Shown here in pieces: positions 44,670-57,957 of a stretch of 64,000 bases of DNA. A program made the translations under genes and the position numbers. How positions within the stretch are numbered: the stretch's first letter is position 1; each line of letters opens with the position of its first letter. Below the pieces are notes generated by a model. It worked only from the letters and a program-made list of their open reading frames with translations. It was not told the DNA's origin and did not search any database. Origin of the DNA: Zantedeschia hybrid cultivar (lineage: Eukaryota; Streptophyta; Magnoliopsida; Alismatales; Araceae); the NCBI GenBank assembly GCA_030544215.1, contig JARZZO010000008.1, positions 16,735,114 to 16,799,113 on the forward strand, read 5' to 3'.

Positions 44670-47229
44670 TTTGTCTTCTTTCAAAGGTACATTTCACGGC
44701 TCCTCTTGAGCCTCACTGTCTTATAGATTTTATCACATTGCATCTCAAAATGGCAATTCAGGAATGATACTCAGAGCAGTTTTATTAGAATAATTATTCT
44801 AAGGTTCTTGGACAAATTCCTCTTAGATTCTAATCTCCCTGTTGGCATCTTCCAGCTGTGGTAGTTTCATTTTTTTTCCTGCTGGTTTTATCCTATGAGA
44901 TTTATTTTCAGTCGCCCAATTTTTTTTTTGTTTCAAGCACTTGATATTGTTTATCATAAGCTCATTATGACTTTCAGATTTAGGTGAATGCCACCATTAG
45001 GATATGACTGGATAAGTTATATTACCAAAGAAGAGGCTTTGGTACAAGTATTCTCAACATAAATTTCACTTCCCCAAAAGATACAACCATAGCACTCCCT
45101 CCAAATGCTGAACAAATACATGATGCACAACCAGGAGAATCTATGAGATGAAGCTTCTCCCATATCTAGTTTTGAGGTGGTAAAAATAGCTCCACATCTC
45201 CTGGTTGTCTAAAAGTTGATTTCAAAACTGGCTAGAATGGCAAAGTTCTTCCAAACTCCTTGGCACACTGCTTTAACATGTCGACCAGAGTGTGCAGTAT
45301 ATATTGTCATCTTTACACCACTTTTTTTAGAATATTTATGATCATTCTATCAAAATATTTTACCACATTAGAGCTCTCACTTTCAAAATGTAGCCCTACC
45401 CTGGCATTATAAGTTACCAACTATTTTGCTCGGCATTCCTGAGGTACCTTTCGAAATGATAAACATTAATCTGAATTGATATATGCAACCTTCAGCCTTT
45501 TATTAAACCATGAACTGAAACTAGTGAACCGGCTGATCTTGGGGTCTATTCCCACTGGAACTGAAACTAGTGCATTACAGAAAGTTCCCCAAAACTTATC
45601 TCAACATAAATTCCCCTCCCAAGAATTCTTCATCCCCAAAACTTATCTATCTACATCAGTGTTCCAAGCATTCATAACTAAACAAAGCATGATCCCACAC
45701 AAAGAGGAAAATAAAATCACATCACAGGGAAGGACGAACACAAACACAGGGGAGAAGTTCAGAAAAACCGGTTAATCCAAGCTGAAATTGCCGCCGGTGA
45801 TGGCTCACGGTTGGAACCCGATGAGGAACCCACAGAGGAAGAACGCTCGCGAACACCACGACCGAATGTGCAGCTGTTCTCCAAGCTGTGCATCGCCACC
45901 AAGTGAGGTCTTCGCCTCAAGGTGTATAAATAGGCGAAGGACGGGCGGAACTATTGCGTTTCAACGGGAGAAGGGAGGGTCAAACTGATGGGAAGGATGA
46001 ATGCAAAAGCGACCAGTGGATGGGAAGGATCGCTGCTCTGCAATCCCGTGACCCTTTCGGGAAGAGGGAAAGGACCGTATGGATGGCAGAAGAAACCCTA
46101 GCAACAGCCTGACCTGTCGCCATGGCTAGCGTGGGTGGAAGAAAGCAGTGACATGCGCAGCGTGCGGGTGGCGGAGCAGATGTACGACTCGGCGGAGCAG
46201 GTAAGCATTTCGGCAGGGGCACGCACAGGCAGGGCGAGAGGGGCGAGAGGGGCCAACGCAGGAGGGCGACAAGGGCGAGAGGGGCCAGCGCAGGAGGGCG
46301 ACAGGGAGGGAGGGGGGGTTTCGCAGTGGGCACGGGCGACGATGCCCCTTGTCGTCCTCATGAATGCCCCTGCAAAATATCAAAATATCAGAGCAGAATA
46401 CGTAATTCGTGGGGGTAAGCCAGGATGGCTTATTCGCCTTATTCGCCGAATACCCCATTCCGGGCGGTTTAGGCCATTCCCCGTGTCAAAGTGAAAATAG
46501 GCCTATTCTTCTCTTATTCCTCTCTTATTCAGCTGTATTCCGTAATCAAAGTGGGGTGAGAGTATCTGGAAACTTATTATTTTACTTCTTTCATCTAGTT
46601 TTGGTTTTAAAAATTATTTTTTAATATAAAAATTTCTTTGAATAACTATTCGAATCGAAATTGATATTTTTTGCTAAAGCGATGGTTGCTCTACTTAGTG
46701 GGATACATACTCTCTCGTATAAGTTTTAACTCTCCGATGGATACATGTATGTATTCTAAGAAATACCTAACCTCTAAAAACAAGTGTCTTCCTTTCCTTC
46801 TTCGAAAATCATTGACTTAAGCATTGGAGTTACGTCTAGGCATACCTGGGGGGGCTCTTGATTGCTTCTTTAGTGTCCTTGCACGAGAAAGGTGCTCAGG
46901 AAAATTTTGCTCCCTAGGAGTTGCCCACTCGTCCTTTGCTCATCCCTCCATTTGTCCACTTATGACTTCATCTTTTCACCTCTATAATTATAATTTACGT
47001 AAATTTTATGAAGCACGGGATACACTATATCAAATAACATTAGTTAGATACACATACGGAAAAGGTTGAGAGTTGAAGACATTTTAAATTATTTCTAATT
47101 GTTTTTAATAATAGATTGAAAATGAAATGTAAGTAAAAAATACCATTATTCAATTATATTGGAATTGGAATCAGAAACATGGTTTTACTATTGGAATCGG
47201 AAACAAAAATTGGTCTATCTATTGACAAC
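44670..47229. other. Gene-free stretch with a GC-rich island
   Basis: No supported gene. The island at about 45780-46380 has a good TATAAATAGG motif at 45922-45931 and a two-unit repeat of about 32 bp (GGGCGAGAGGGGCCARCGCA) near 46231-46300, plus an open stretch ending in GCGGAGCAG|GTAAGC near 46200 that looks like a donor site. I recognise no protein. A GATGGCTTATTC motif near 46429 starts a block resembling those near 4418 and 19975. Confidence 0.4.
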
Positions 47230-47510
47230 GTTAGGATTTTTTACATATAAGTCTCTATAATCTTGTGATGTTATAAATAAGTTCTTATAATCTGACTATT
47301 TATAAATAAACCTCCATAATCATAACCTTCTTACAAATAAGTCTTTTTAAGAACTTATTTGTAACACTATTAAGGACTTATTTGTAAGTTTTAGGGGTCT
47401 TTCACTAATTTACGATAGATTGTGGGGACTTATTCATAAACAATCAAATTTGAGAGTTTATTTATAATATCACAAGATTATAGGGACTTATATGTATAAA
47501 AAACCTAAAC
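47230..47510. mobile_element. MITE with long terminal inverted repeats
   Basis: About 50 bases at each end pair as inverted repeats (GTTAGGATTTTTTACATATA on the left; GTTTAGGTTTTTTATACATA as reverse complement on the right), then share CTATAATCTTGTGAT. The 281-bp element is AT-rich and non-coding. Flanking duplications are not clear. Confidence 0.75.
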
Positions 47511-49045
47511 AAATATTACTCTCTAAAGTAAGGACCATCTTGCACACCCATTAGGCTACTATGATAAAAAAAGGGAAAAATAGAGAGCACCTAAAGAGTA
47601 CACTGTGGGACACTAGTGTAGCAAATCCACTCTTCCGCTATCTAACCTGACCAAACAACATCATCAATAACAATAACCCAAAAGAAAATCCCACTCTTCC
47701 ATTATCTCTTCTTTTTTTTTTGCTAATAAAGTACTAACATTTCTTAAGAAGAGGAGTATAAACACAGTTAGAAACAGTGTACCGTATATCTCACAAAAGT
47801 GCTACTAAAAACTCTTCCTACTCATAACTTGACACAATGGTACATTAAGTATTCTTATCTTCTAATCTGATCTCTAAAATGAATGATTAAAAAATAACGT
47901 GCCATGCCTTGTCGAACTTTGGTGCATGAGACACTCTAGCATATCTTCTGTTCTAATTTTGGTTAGTGTAAAAAGCTGCCGGTGAGGACAAGTGCACTAA
48001 TTGAAGCTTCTCCACTGAAAAATAATGAATAATAATTTGTATACATGTAGGTGTTGCTTAATTGAATTGTAAGGTCTGAACTCCCAATGTTTCAATTTCA
48101 AGGATCCAGTTTTCTTTTGGATCAATGCTTCGACTCATTGATTCTTCATTATACTTGTACCTATATTTAAATCACGAGAAGTGAATATGTAAAAATAGAA
48201 AACCAAACAAATAGATTAACGAAAGAGACTGAAATATCATTGATTCGGAAATACTGCACTAAATGATTTGAATCACAAGTTTTAGAGACCATGTGTGAGG
48301 TGAGTGCATCTCGTGGTGTGCTTCCCCACCATTTGATAGCAAACTCCTCTTCCATTCTCCAGCTCTCACCCTCCCTTTGAGGCTACATGGGAGAGGAGCA
48401 AGAGACCTGACACTTATTATGGGATCAAATTAGCTAACCTCAAGAAATTACTTGGTGGAGAACCTCCCTAACTTGGGGGGTTACCCCTGTGAGGCTCTAC
48501 ATGGGTACCCTTTTTCCCTTACTCATCCTTTGGAAAGACTTTGGACATGAATTCTGATTCTTGGACTATCTAATGAATTAAACGTGTTTTCTAAATGAAA
48601 CAGATTTTCTTCATTTTTTTAACTATTTGAAAATTAGGTGATTTTAAAGAAGAGAAAAGAGATCTTCAAATAGAGATAGCTTTGAAAAGGATAACTAGGT
48701 TTTCATGATTGAAAAAGGTGTTTCTATTATGAACGAACACAAACACCCATCAACTTCTTTTACAAGCTATCCAAAAAATTAAAGCATCAATATCACTAAG
48801 TTAGCATTTTGTTTCAACTTTTTAACAGTCAAATAAAATTCTAAGCACTAATTCTCAGCCTCCCAAATTGTACTTTTCTAACAATAATTTGAAAAAAAAT
48901 GGTTAAAATTGATGAGCAAGAAGTATTTCCAAGGACTACCTTAATTCTGAACGCCCCCTTCTACCGCCTTAAAGATGGGCGCACACCTGTCCTCAAAGGC
49001 GACGGAGAGAGGAGGAAACAAGATCCCTTTGGAGTTAATTAATTA
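47511..49045. other. Gene-free AT-rich stretch
   Basis: No coding or repeat feature supported. Confidence 0.4.
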
Positions 49046-49172
49046 GTAGATCTTTTTGTGCCTCCTCATGCTTCTTGATCAAGATAGATGTTAAAAGAAC
49101 AACATTCCTTTCTCCTTATTGCAACCTACTAGATATCAAGCATCAATGAGGAGGGGGCACAAAAAGATCTAC
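49046..49172. repeat. Inverted repeat able to form a hairpin
   Basis: Arm 49046-49079 (GTAGATCTTTTTGTGCC...CTTGAT) pairs with 49135-49172 across a 55-nt loop, with a 4-base bulge. Pairing is nearly perfect over the first 17 bases. It is shaped like a small RNA precursor or a short foldback MITE. Confidence 0.75.
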
Positions 49173-49739
49173 ATATTTGGATCCATGGCTAGAGAGAGAT
49201 TAAGAGAAGTCCTAGTGAGGAGTTTGTCATGTATGCAATGATTACGGCCTGATACATCTCCTTGAACAACTATGGTTTCTAGTGGAAGTTGCCCATGTGA
49301 TTAATTAGCTAATCTGAACGTAACAAGAAGTTATCCTCCCCTCTAAAGCAACATGCTTTTGGAACATTCGTTCCTTTTAGATTCTGCCCACTTTGCGTCG
49401 AAAGTGAACATAAACCTAACAAATGTCATCTCAAGATTGATTGATTAGTCAGCATTTTCCCTAATAATTAATCCGCTTGTTAGACATATGTTCTTTCTTT
49501 TCCTTTTTTTCCCTAAAAGATTTTTATCAGATATTCTTTGCACACATTTATATAGGATTAATCAAATAGAGTGAGAGGATGCAAGAGAGATTGAGCTCAC
49601 ATGATTTTATTCTAATTATAGGCTGCTATTCTTCCTCCAATAGTAGGAAAGTGCACTTACACTGTGTTTGATGTATCTTCTTATTGAAAACATCTTTGAG
49701 CTGCCATGAAGTTTAATCTAGCTAATGAGCGGACACTAA

Positions 49740-50023
49740 GGGCGTGTTTGACGCAGCTTCTATTTGAAAGTATTTTTGTATTTTCATTTAATTATTTTTT
49801 ATATAAACTATTAGATTTTGAAAATTATTTGTGGTATTTTACTTGTATTTTTGCTTTCAACCTAAAGCTACAAAGATGATCGAAGAAAAAGTAAAATTGT
49901 TATGAATGAGTTGACTTTTATAACAAATCAAAATTAGTTATAACATCTCTCCTTCAATTCATTCTATGTAAGAAGCGGAGGTCAAAAATAATTTTTAAAT
50001 AAAAATTTTGCCAAACACGTCCT
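49740..50023. mobile_element. MITE copy 2, Tourist/Harbinger-like
   Basis: The left end GGGCGTGTTTGACG and right end CCAAACACGTCC form a TIR. The interior aligns by eye with the block at 8161-8455. The 3-bp flank is ambiguous (TAA on the left, TTTA on the right). Confidence 0.65.
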
Positions 50024-51236
50024 TTAAGTCTTGAATAGAATATTTATGTAGTTATTTGACTATTTTTTAGATCCAAAATAGATGTTTCAAATTAAACTTT
50101 TTTGGGAAAAAAGAGACAAAAGGTAAAGGTTAGGTATATTTTCTAACTAGCAGTTCTACCAAGCATCTCTTATCGTCTACTCCAAACGTAAATCCATCCT
50201 CCATTGAGTTATAATCGTAACCATAGATAACTTTTAAACTTCAAATGGTTGGTCGTTGTGCTTTGCAATTGGGCAGTGAAAGATACGGGGTCCTCCGAGC
50301 TCCTGTTCTGTCCATGCACTTGGGTTATATACAGAGAGAGGATTCAATTCGATCCCTTCCTCTTAGCGGGGAGTGGAAATATTATTTGGTGCTCATCAAC
50401 ATCTTCGCATGGGATGATGAGCTAGTCTGACGAAACTGTGCGTGGGATAAATAAAGAGAAGGGGAGTCGAGCTCCGCGCGCGGCCATTGACCAAATCCCC
50501 CGCAGACGCAACCTTGTCGGATAGTACCGCCTCCCTTGGAACGCCCACCTCCAATTGACCATTCTACTTAAGTCGCTCCTACTTGTACCATTTTAGAATA
50601 CTCTGGTTTGTAGGATTCTGATCCCCATGTATTAGCTAGTTATATGTTTATCACGGTGGACTCTATTTCATGATAATCTCTTTTAGGTAAGTTATTTAAT
50701 GACCAAATATTTATAATACTTCCTAAGTGAGAGAACTGGCCAGCCCTCCTGTTGGAGATAATTCTATATCGGATGTGAATCTTTTTATCTAATTAGGTAA
50801 AAGTTTAGATTAACCTTACCATGAAAGGAAGGAATCTTATAAGCTACACTCAAATAAGTGAGGTACAAGCATTTGATAAAAGTTGAATATGTAACATCTC
50901 TATTTAGAGAGGCCATAAAGTACCAACCGAGCCAACTACAATAGTAATGATGGGAAGAGTATATTAAGAGAGTACAGATTGTGTTGGTGGGAGTAAGAAT
51001 AACACCGCCAACCAGCCCGTGGTTGTTCAACCATAGGTTGGGCTTCTCCTTCTATAGTAGGTTATGGGTTCAAATTTCATTTGTTTATTTTGTGTGAAAA
51101 AAAAAATCTCTTTACCCAATTCTGCCACTGACAAAGATAAGAATAATATCATTCTCTTTCTTGTGAAGAAAATTTTGAGATTGAAAGGAAAAAAATGAGA
51201 GATTTACTTTATAGATTTGTACAAAGAAAACAATGA
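50024..51236. other. Gene-free stretch
   Basis: No supported gene. A GGGTTCAAATTTC segment near 51065 resembles a tRNA B-box and could belong to a SINE, but no A-box is clear. Confidence 0.35.
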
Positions 51237-51802
51237 TGTTATTTGAGAGGACCAAATTCGGTTCAGCCTATTTACTAAGTGGGCCGGTTCGTTATGAAGC
51301 GCCTAGGACGTCTTTGGAATCCACTAGACCCTCCCGAGGCGCTATGAGTCTGTTCCTGTCAGGAACTCATTCGAATCCGTAACGGACTCCGGAGGGCTCA
51401 GAGCGATCCACTCCCCTAAAGAAAGTCCGTTCCTAATCCCTCTTCGATCTTCTAAAGAAGGAAAGTTGCACCAAATAAAGAAACCGAAATCTTCATAATC
51501 TCGTCCAGTCTGGGATCGGGATCGAGCTTATCCCGTTACGTCTTGCCTTCGGACTCTCGGACGAATACTATAAGAAGGACCCTCTAGTAACCTCATGAGG
51601 TACATCCAGAGCAATCCCTAGACCTTATGAAGCTATTCGTTAATATTCGGTCCTGATTTAGGCATCGGAGGGAGCTCTCTGGGATCAGAACCAGAGTCTC
51701 CTCTGACCTAACGTCTTTCTTGCTGGAAGCGGCGAAGAGGCTTCTATGGCGTGGGAAAGATCTGGCCGAGCGATCAAGATCGGACGAATCTTTGATCCAA
51801 CA
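51237..51802 (+). repeat. Solo-LTR-like element
   Basis: The block begins TGTTATTT and ends GATCCAACA, and contains TATAAGAAGG at 51569 followed by a leader ending in the GCATCGGAGGG type sequence common in Gypsy LTR U5 regions. The flanks AATGA and CTATT do not match, so either the boundary or the call may be off. Confidence 0.45.
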
Positions 51803-53627
51803 CTATTCTTACTACGTTAATGTCAATTGAATAATCTTTCATTACAATAATAAAAAGTACACTACAAATATAATTGGATGGCTAAGAGGCGAGGAGTATG
51901 TTAAGAGAGTACAAGTAGTATTTTCCAATACATATATAATTAGGTGGTTGAGAGACGAGGAATATTTAAGGGAGTAATTTAAAAGGAGTATAGGTAGCAT
52001 CCAACTATGTTTATTGCACTAAGCTTTTTATTATGATGATTCTCGAGTATTTAATTGATGGTGATGATAAAAAAAATATTTTAAGGAAGTACCTTAAGAG
52101 AGTAAGAATTAAAAAAAGTGCAATTACTATAGATGTCCGGAAAAATCTTTTACTTTGAGGAAATTATAGAAGATGCCTAAAGTTAATCTTTTTCTATTAG
52201 AGAAGACTTGTAAACGCTCGAGTACTAAGTCACACTTCGTTTGGTGGGATTAATTACATCATGCCATATTGCAAACGTGGTCGCCCAAGTTGCCAAGGGG
52301 CCAACTTAGAATATTCACGAGATGTGCTCTTTGCAAGGAGCATGCAAACATAAATCTCTATAAAACCGAAAGATAACTTCTTTCTTCGTTCACGTCCAAA
52401 TAAAAAAAAACCTTTGGTGGAGCCTCCTCCGATTATGTGATTTGTTTCTCTTTGATTTTTTTCTCTTCCGCCTTGATTGCTTAGATTCCTTAACTAGGGT
52501 GAGAATGACTTATTTGAGAATAAGGTAGAACAAGCAATTCAAGTAATTGTTCGAACTACTTATCTAAGTTAGAAAAACTATTAGTGGTTCTTATTTTTCA
52601 TAGTTCATTTATTATTTATTTTATTTAATTATAATTACTTATTCTAAATATAACTAGAATAAAGTTATCAAATTAAATTAGACTTGTTCTAATATAAACA
52701 ATTTGAGATTACTTCACTGGGATAAGCATCAATTGAACTGGGCCTTACCACATTGAAGTTAGAGTTAAACTTGCTGCACTGTCAGGGAAGTACGGCCCAG
52801 CAAGGAAAACAATTTTGAAAAAAAATTTGTGGGTGGCCCCAACATGTCAGCTAAGAAGATACTGATGAGGCAATAAAGCCAGCTACTCACAGAAGGGGCA
52901 TGTGATCGCTTTAACTCTTCCTAACAGGAAGGGCATTGCTACTACCAAGGTCATGCTGACGGGTGTCGTCAACTGGAACTGCTCCCATTTCCGTTCAAGG
53001 CTTCCCCCACTGCTTGAAGCCATACAGGCAAGGCAAGAAGAATATTAGTATGTATACAATTTTTTTACTAATTTATTTGTCACATTTATTGTGAATCATT
53101 TGGTCATTTGATTAAATTTTATTAAAATTACTTTTCACACAATAAAGTAAGTAATACATTCAATGAGCGTTCTTTGTCAAATAATCAAAAACCTCTCTAT
53201 GAATATGATAAAGAAGGTGATAAAAGAAATGATATAATAGCATTCCTCTAGACGTACTAAAGGTCAAAGGGTGGACGGCAAAGGTCACTGCCAAATTGAA
53301 AAGGAAACTATTTAGGGGGACCCAATCTACTGACCATTAGTTCAATCTGAAATATTCAATCCACTACGGAGGTGGTCCGCCTAGTTAACCTCCTTGGCTG
53401 TCTCCAATCTTCTATTGATGGATTGGGTTAGGTTAAGCTCGATCAGGCTGTACTCGTGTTGAAATCAATTAAAGACTCCAATGCTAACGTGAGATGTCAG
53501 AAAAATGTGCCATACCAAACTCGCAGGATTTTTTCTTCCTAGGATGGGAGCAATCTTCGGGTCATAGTTATAAACTCTCTCCAATGTTGATTGATGAGAG
53601 ACCCTGCAACAACTATAATAGAACTTT
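51803..53627. other. Gene-free AT-rich stretch
   Basis: No coding feature supported. A block near 52500-52740 has GACTTATTTGAGAATAAGG and GATAAGC-type words that may be another MITE relic. Confidence 0.35.
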
Positions 53628-53647
53628 CACTATAAGGAAGATAGGTT

Positions 53648-54010
53648 TTGTCAGCGAGTATTTGTCGACGGCTAGGCACACTTGTCGACAAAGAGTATAT
53701 TAGTCGACGGTCAAGAAAAAATCGTTGGCAATAGACTTATATGTCAACGGCTCAGCTAACCGTTTATACATACGTAATATATGTCAACGGCTAGACTATA
53801 GCCGTTGACATATGTAGCATATATGTTAACGGCTTCGACAGATCCGTCGACTTAAGTAATAAAAAGAAAAATTAAATTTGATTAAAATGATATGTCCACG
53901 GCTATAATTTTAGCCGTCGACATATCTGTTATATGTCAACGGCTACAATTTTAGCTGTCGACATATCTGTTATATGTCAACGGCTAAGTTTCTAGCCGTG
54001 GACAAAAATC
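53648..54010. repeat. Left subterminal repeat array of CACTA 2
   Basis: Alternating TATGTCAACGGCTA and TAGCCGTCGACATA words with more mutations than in CACTA 1. Confidence 0.85.
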
Positions 54011-54241
54011 ATAACCCTAAATCATAGCCTTCGTTCACAGGGCACCCCAAACCCACGCTCTTTTCCCCCTCAAACCCTCGCCCCCTTCATTCACAGAGAC
54101 ACCGGCGATCGCCGCCTCCAACCCATTGCTGCCTCCGGCCGCAAGCAACCCCATCACGTCCTCCAGCTATCGGCGACCCATCGCTGCCTCCAGCCGCCAG
54201 CGACCCCATTGACGCCTCGACTACCCGACCCCATCGCCGAT

Positions 54242-55099
54242 GGGGTACGTGGTATACCGGTGGGGCTTGACGGGCCGATGCTGCTCGACAGGGAGCTCTA
54301 CCACGTGCCCATGGCGACCACGGAAGGTTGCCTGGTGACGAGCACCAACCGGGGGTTGAAGGCCATTAGGGACTCTGGCGGCGTGAAGAGCGTGCTCCTC
54401 CGGGACGGTATGATCAGGACGCCCGTAGTGAGGTTTGGATCAGCGAAGTGGGCGCAACTCAGGATGTTCCTGGAGGACGCTGCCAACTTCGACACCCTCT
54501 CCGTGGTGTTCAACAAGTGCGTTCCAGTTCCAATTTCTCTCTCTCTCTCTCTCACCCTGTTCCTGTCTTCTTCCCCAATCTGTTTCTAGGGAAAGATGAA
54601 GTACTAATCCGTTTAGTTCTGCATTTCATACTTTTCTCGACATTTAATTCTTATTTTGGTGTTTGATCGGTATTTTCTTCCATTTTTCTGATTGTAGATG
54701 AGTTTGTGAGATCTCATGTGGGTCGCACCTTACATGTTTGTTGTTATGCCTGTAAGAAATGTTCATTTGTATTTTCCCCCCCATGGATTCATACGGGATC
54801 TTCTAGAATAACGAAGTGCATTGATACTATACTTTTATAGGGCGGTTCAGTGTTCTTGCTGTAACTTTTTTATGAAATACAAAAATCGTTTTATTTTCTG
54901 GATGTGCTTGTTCAGGTCGGTAGGTTTGCGAGGCTGTAGGGGATCCACTGCGCGATGGCGGGGAAGAACCTATACATGAGGTTCAACTGCAGCATCGATG
55001 ACGCCATGGGCATGAACATGGTCTCCAAGGGCATGCAGAACGCCTTGGATTTCCTGCAGAACGACCTCCCTGACATGGAGGTCATCAACATCTCTGGTG
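54242..55099 (+). pseudogene. HMGR: Captured HMG-CoA reductase fragment (two exons)
   Basis: Exon 1 (54242-54516) encodes GIPVGLDGPMLLD, PMATTEGCLVTSTNRG, RTPVVRF and FLEDAANFDTLSVVFN, the start of the catalytic domain of plant HMG-CoA reductase, including the TTEGCL motif with a conserved Glu. A GTGCGT donor follows. Exon 2 (about 54916-55099) continues with RFARL, GIHCAMAGKNLYMRFNCS and DAMGMNMVSKGMQNALDFLQ, the DAMGMN motif being diagnostic. Between them the intron position fits HMGR, but exon 2 has lost one base just after the acceptor and carries a TAG in frame. The N-terminal membrane part and the rest of the enzyme are missing. HMGR makes mevalonate for isoprenoids; this piece cannot be active. 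Confidence 0.92.
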
Positions 55100-56141
55100 G
55101 GGTGCTCTCTCTCTTCCCAATACTCTTTTAATCACACAATCCAAATATTTTCGTTATAATAGCATATCAAATGCAATCTTCTCAGAGTTCTTGGATGCCC
55201 ATTTCTAGTTTACGTCAAACAACACCACCTTCAAACTCTGCAGTCTGAGACGGTTCTCCCTTTATTAGGATATTAACATATGCTAATATATCCCTTATTG
55301 TCGTAATTCCATGTATGATGTATCCCCTCGGATAATGCACTTTGAGTAGTTATTAGGAAAACTAGCTTCGCGCCTCGGGTACATAACAGTATACCAGTGG
55401 AGAAGAGCAGTTTTGAATTGAGTGCTAGCTTCGCGCCTTTTTGGGGGTTTATTGAGTCGTGATGAAGGTCATGGACTCTTGAGGCCATTTGGATCTTTAG
55501 TAGATTCTAACCTAATGTGAGACTATCCATCCTTTTCTCAAAAATTGTGAGAAAAAGTACAAGCTACCGTGAAATTTAGTCTGTACGGAATACAGAAGAA
55601 ATAAGAAATAATTATGTATGCTATTAGTTGCCAACCTGGGTACAGTGCACATGATCTGCTCTGCTTGCTTTTGAGGTTGACATGCTTGAAAATCTACTAG
55701 ATGAAGGAAGATGGAATTCTAAGTAATTGTTACAAAAGTAGTACCGTCAAAATCAAATTTCAAGTCTACCATATCTCTACCTGAAAAATTACCAAAAGTA
55801 GCAATTTTTTGCTAGAACTGGACTGTTCACTAGGAAAATGATAAAATTTGAATGGTAAAATGAAGCCATATGGTCGCAGGCGGTAAAAGCCACGTTGATC
55901 CACTCTAAATGACGTTTCCCGGCCAATTAGAGTCCTAGGCAAATATGACATTCGGGCAAAAAAAGTTATGTCAATTTTACCGACAAGGTGTTAAACTTCT
56001 TGTCAAACTCTTATTTTTCTCCTTGTCCTCGCACTTGAACCACGTCAACGCCACTTAAGCTGCATCAATATAGATCCCATCATTTATTTGGCTTAAGAAC
56101 TATGCACTTTCTCTGATTTTCCTTTTTTTTGCGGATAACAG

Positions 56142-57295
56142 GTGGTGGTGAGAGGATGCAGATCTCGTGGTTCAATCATCCCAGGCCCATATCATGGAGT
56201 CAACAAGTTTGATTGGTTTTCCAGGGCGTTTAATCCAATTGTATCAGACACGGAAAATACACACGATTCCATTGAAGATGGCCTGCTATTTTCTCGGTTA
56301 CATGAATGGAGATTAAATATGGTGACTGGTGAGGTGAAGGAGAGAGATCTAACAGGAAGAGACTTCTCCATGGACTTCCCTATGATCAATGAGAACTTCA
56401 CAGGTCTACATAATAAATATGCATATACACAGGTCGTCGACTCGGCAGCAAGCTCTATATCAGGTATTAGCAAAGCCTATAATGACCACTTGAATATTGC
56501 TTATAAATTATAACCATTGGTTAAATTAACTTGGGATGCACTCGTCTAATTCTTGATTGCAGCTTTGCCCAAGTATGGGAGCTTAGCCAAACTATACTTT
56601 GAGGAGAAGGAACATAAGATCCCCAGGGTACGTACGCACTTCCCCAGTTATATCTAGATTCACCTTCCTCTTAATTAACTGATATATATGCAGATAATTG
56701 CATGCTTCATGTCTGTTGTTATGTTATAATTTCAATTTTATAGTTCGGGGAAGAGAGAGGGGAAAACTCTGGATATCTAGTCAAAGTGGAGTACCATAGA
56801 CTTGGAGAAAACCACTTTTGTTCAGGTGCAGCATTTGCCCCAAAGCCAGGTGGTCATGCAGAAGATGATGGGTGGGTCATCTCCTTTGTTCACAATGAAG
56901 GCTCCAATATTTCTCATGTAAGTTCTTCTGTTTTTATCTGTTTGGCACTCGTTGTTCTAAAATCCTTCTAGTTAATTGTAGTCCCCATTTTATGTTTCAA
57001 AATCCTTTTGTTTTCAAAGAAATGACGAGGTCTCATTCAAGTCATTCAGTTATACTCCATAAATATAATATGCCATCATTTATGTGACGTTCTTGGATCT
57101 GTTTCCACTTTGCCAGTAAATTTTTTTGGTTAGCTTAATGCTTCATATTTTGAACAATTAATACGGTTAATGTGCTTGCAGGTTTACATTATTGACTCTA
57201 GAAGGTTTGGAGAGGATCCGGTTGCCAAAATAACACTACCGAAAAGAGTACCCTATGGATTCCATGGCGATTTCTTCTCCACAAGGGCAAATTAA
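56142..57295 (+). pseudogene. CCD: Captured carotenoid cleavage dioxygenase fragment (last four exons, open)
   Basis: Four exons, 56142-56463, 56563-56627, 56744-56917 and 57182-57295, all have GT-AG borders and join in frame to 224 codons ending in a TAA. They encode the C-terminal part of an RPE65-family carotenoid oxygenase: GSIIPGPYHGVNKFDW, FTGLHNKYAYTQVVDS, LPKYGSLAKLYFEE, AEDDGWVISFVHNE and VYIIDSRRFGEDPVAK, closing with RVPYGFHG, which holds the last of the four iron-binding His. It looks closest to the CCD1-like (9,10-cleavage) group by memory. The first half of the enzyme, with the other three His, is absent, so activity is not expected. That all splice sites and frames survive, unlike the HMGR piece, suggests later capture or constraint. 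Confidence 0.92.
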
Positions 57296-57957
57296 TGGGA
57301 GATGCGAAAAATAATGTAGCAGGAGACTTGTCCTAGCACATAGGTAGAAACAGTCAGTGCTCTAGAAATGGGCATGCTAACAATGTTTTTTTCTTTTAAT
57401 TTTCTTTGTTGGGTTACAAGAAACTAACAGTGTACTCTGTTTCAATGTGTGTTGCTTAGAATGTTTTGTCCCTTGTTGGACCCAAAAAAAGGTTATGTCC
57501 TTATTACAAGAGTTGGATTCCTGTAAGTGCAGGTGAGCATTGGATTGGGTAAGTGCAAAGGGGGAGATGAAGTTTTTCAGGAACAATCACTCATGGGTAA
57601 TAGAAAAAGTTTCATGTGAGGAGTTGATTTTGCAAACTCCCTTTTCTACACTTACCTCGAGTCCCATCCTCACCTGCACTTAGAAGATTCTGATTCTTAT
57701 TACAGTGGTAACTTCCTTAGGAAAGGAAGATCATGAGTACTATCTTATATTGAAATTTCTGAGCCATGTCTGGAGAATTGTGATGATTGCTGCTTTTTTT
57801 TTTGGATGTGCTTGTATAGATGTACTTATTAGTTAAGTTCATACTGTGTATGGATGTACTTGTATGGATGTGTGTATTTGTTTATATATAGGTTTGTATA
57901 TCTATAGATTTTTGTGTATTGTTTAATATTTTTAAAAAAAAAATTTAATTAATAATT

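Noticed and set aside
45780..46500. Host gene in the GC-rich island with a TATAAATA box
   Set aside because: No frame encodes a recognisable protein, and frames are broken; kept only as a note.
50245..50430. 61-codon ORF as a small gene
   Set aside because: No recognisable family and no promoter arrangement comparable to the 22576-22707 gene.
51040..51090. tRNA gene or SINE from a GGGTTCAAATT B-box (similar words near 7325 and 62030)
   Set aside because: No cloverleaf or A-box could be drawn; single short matches are expected by chance.
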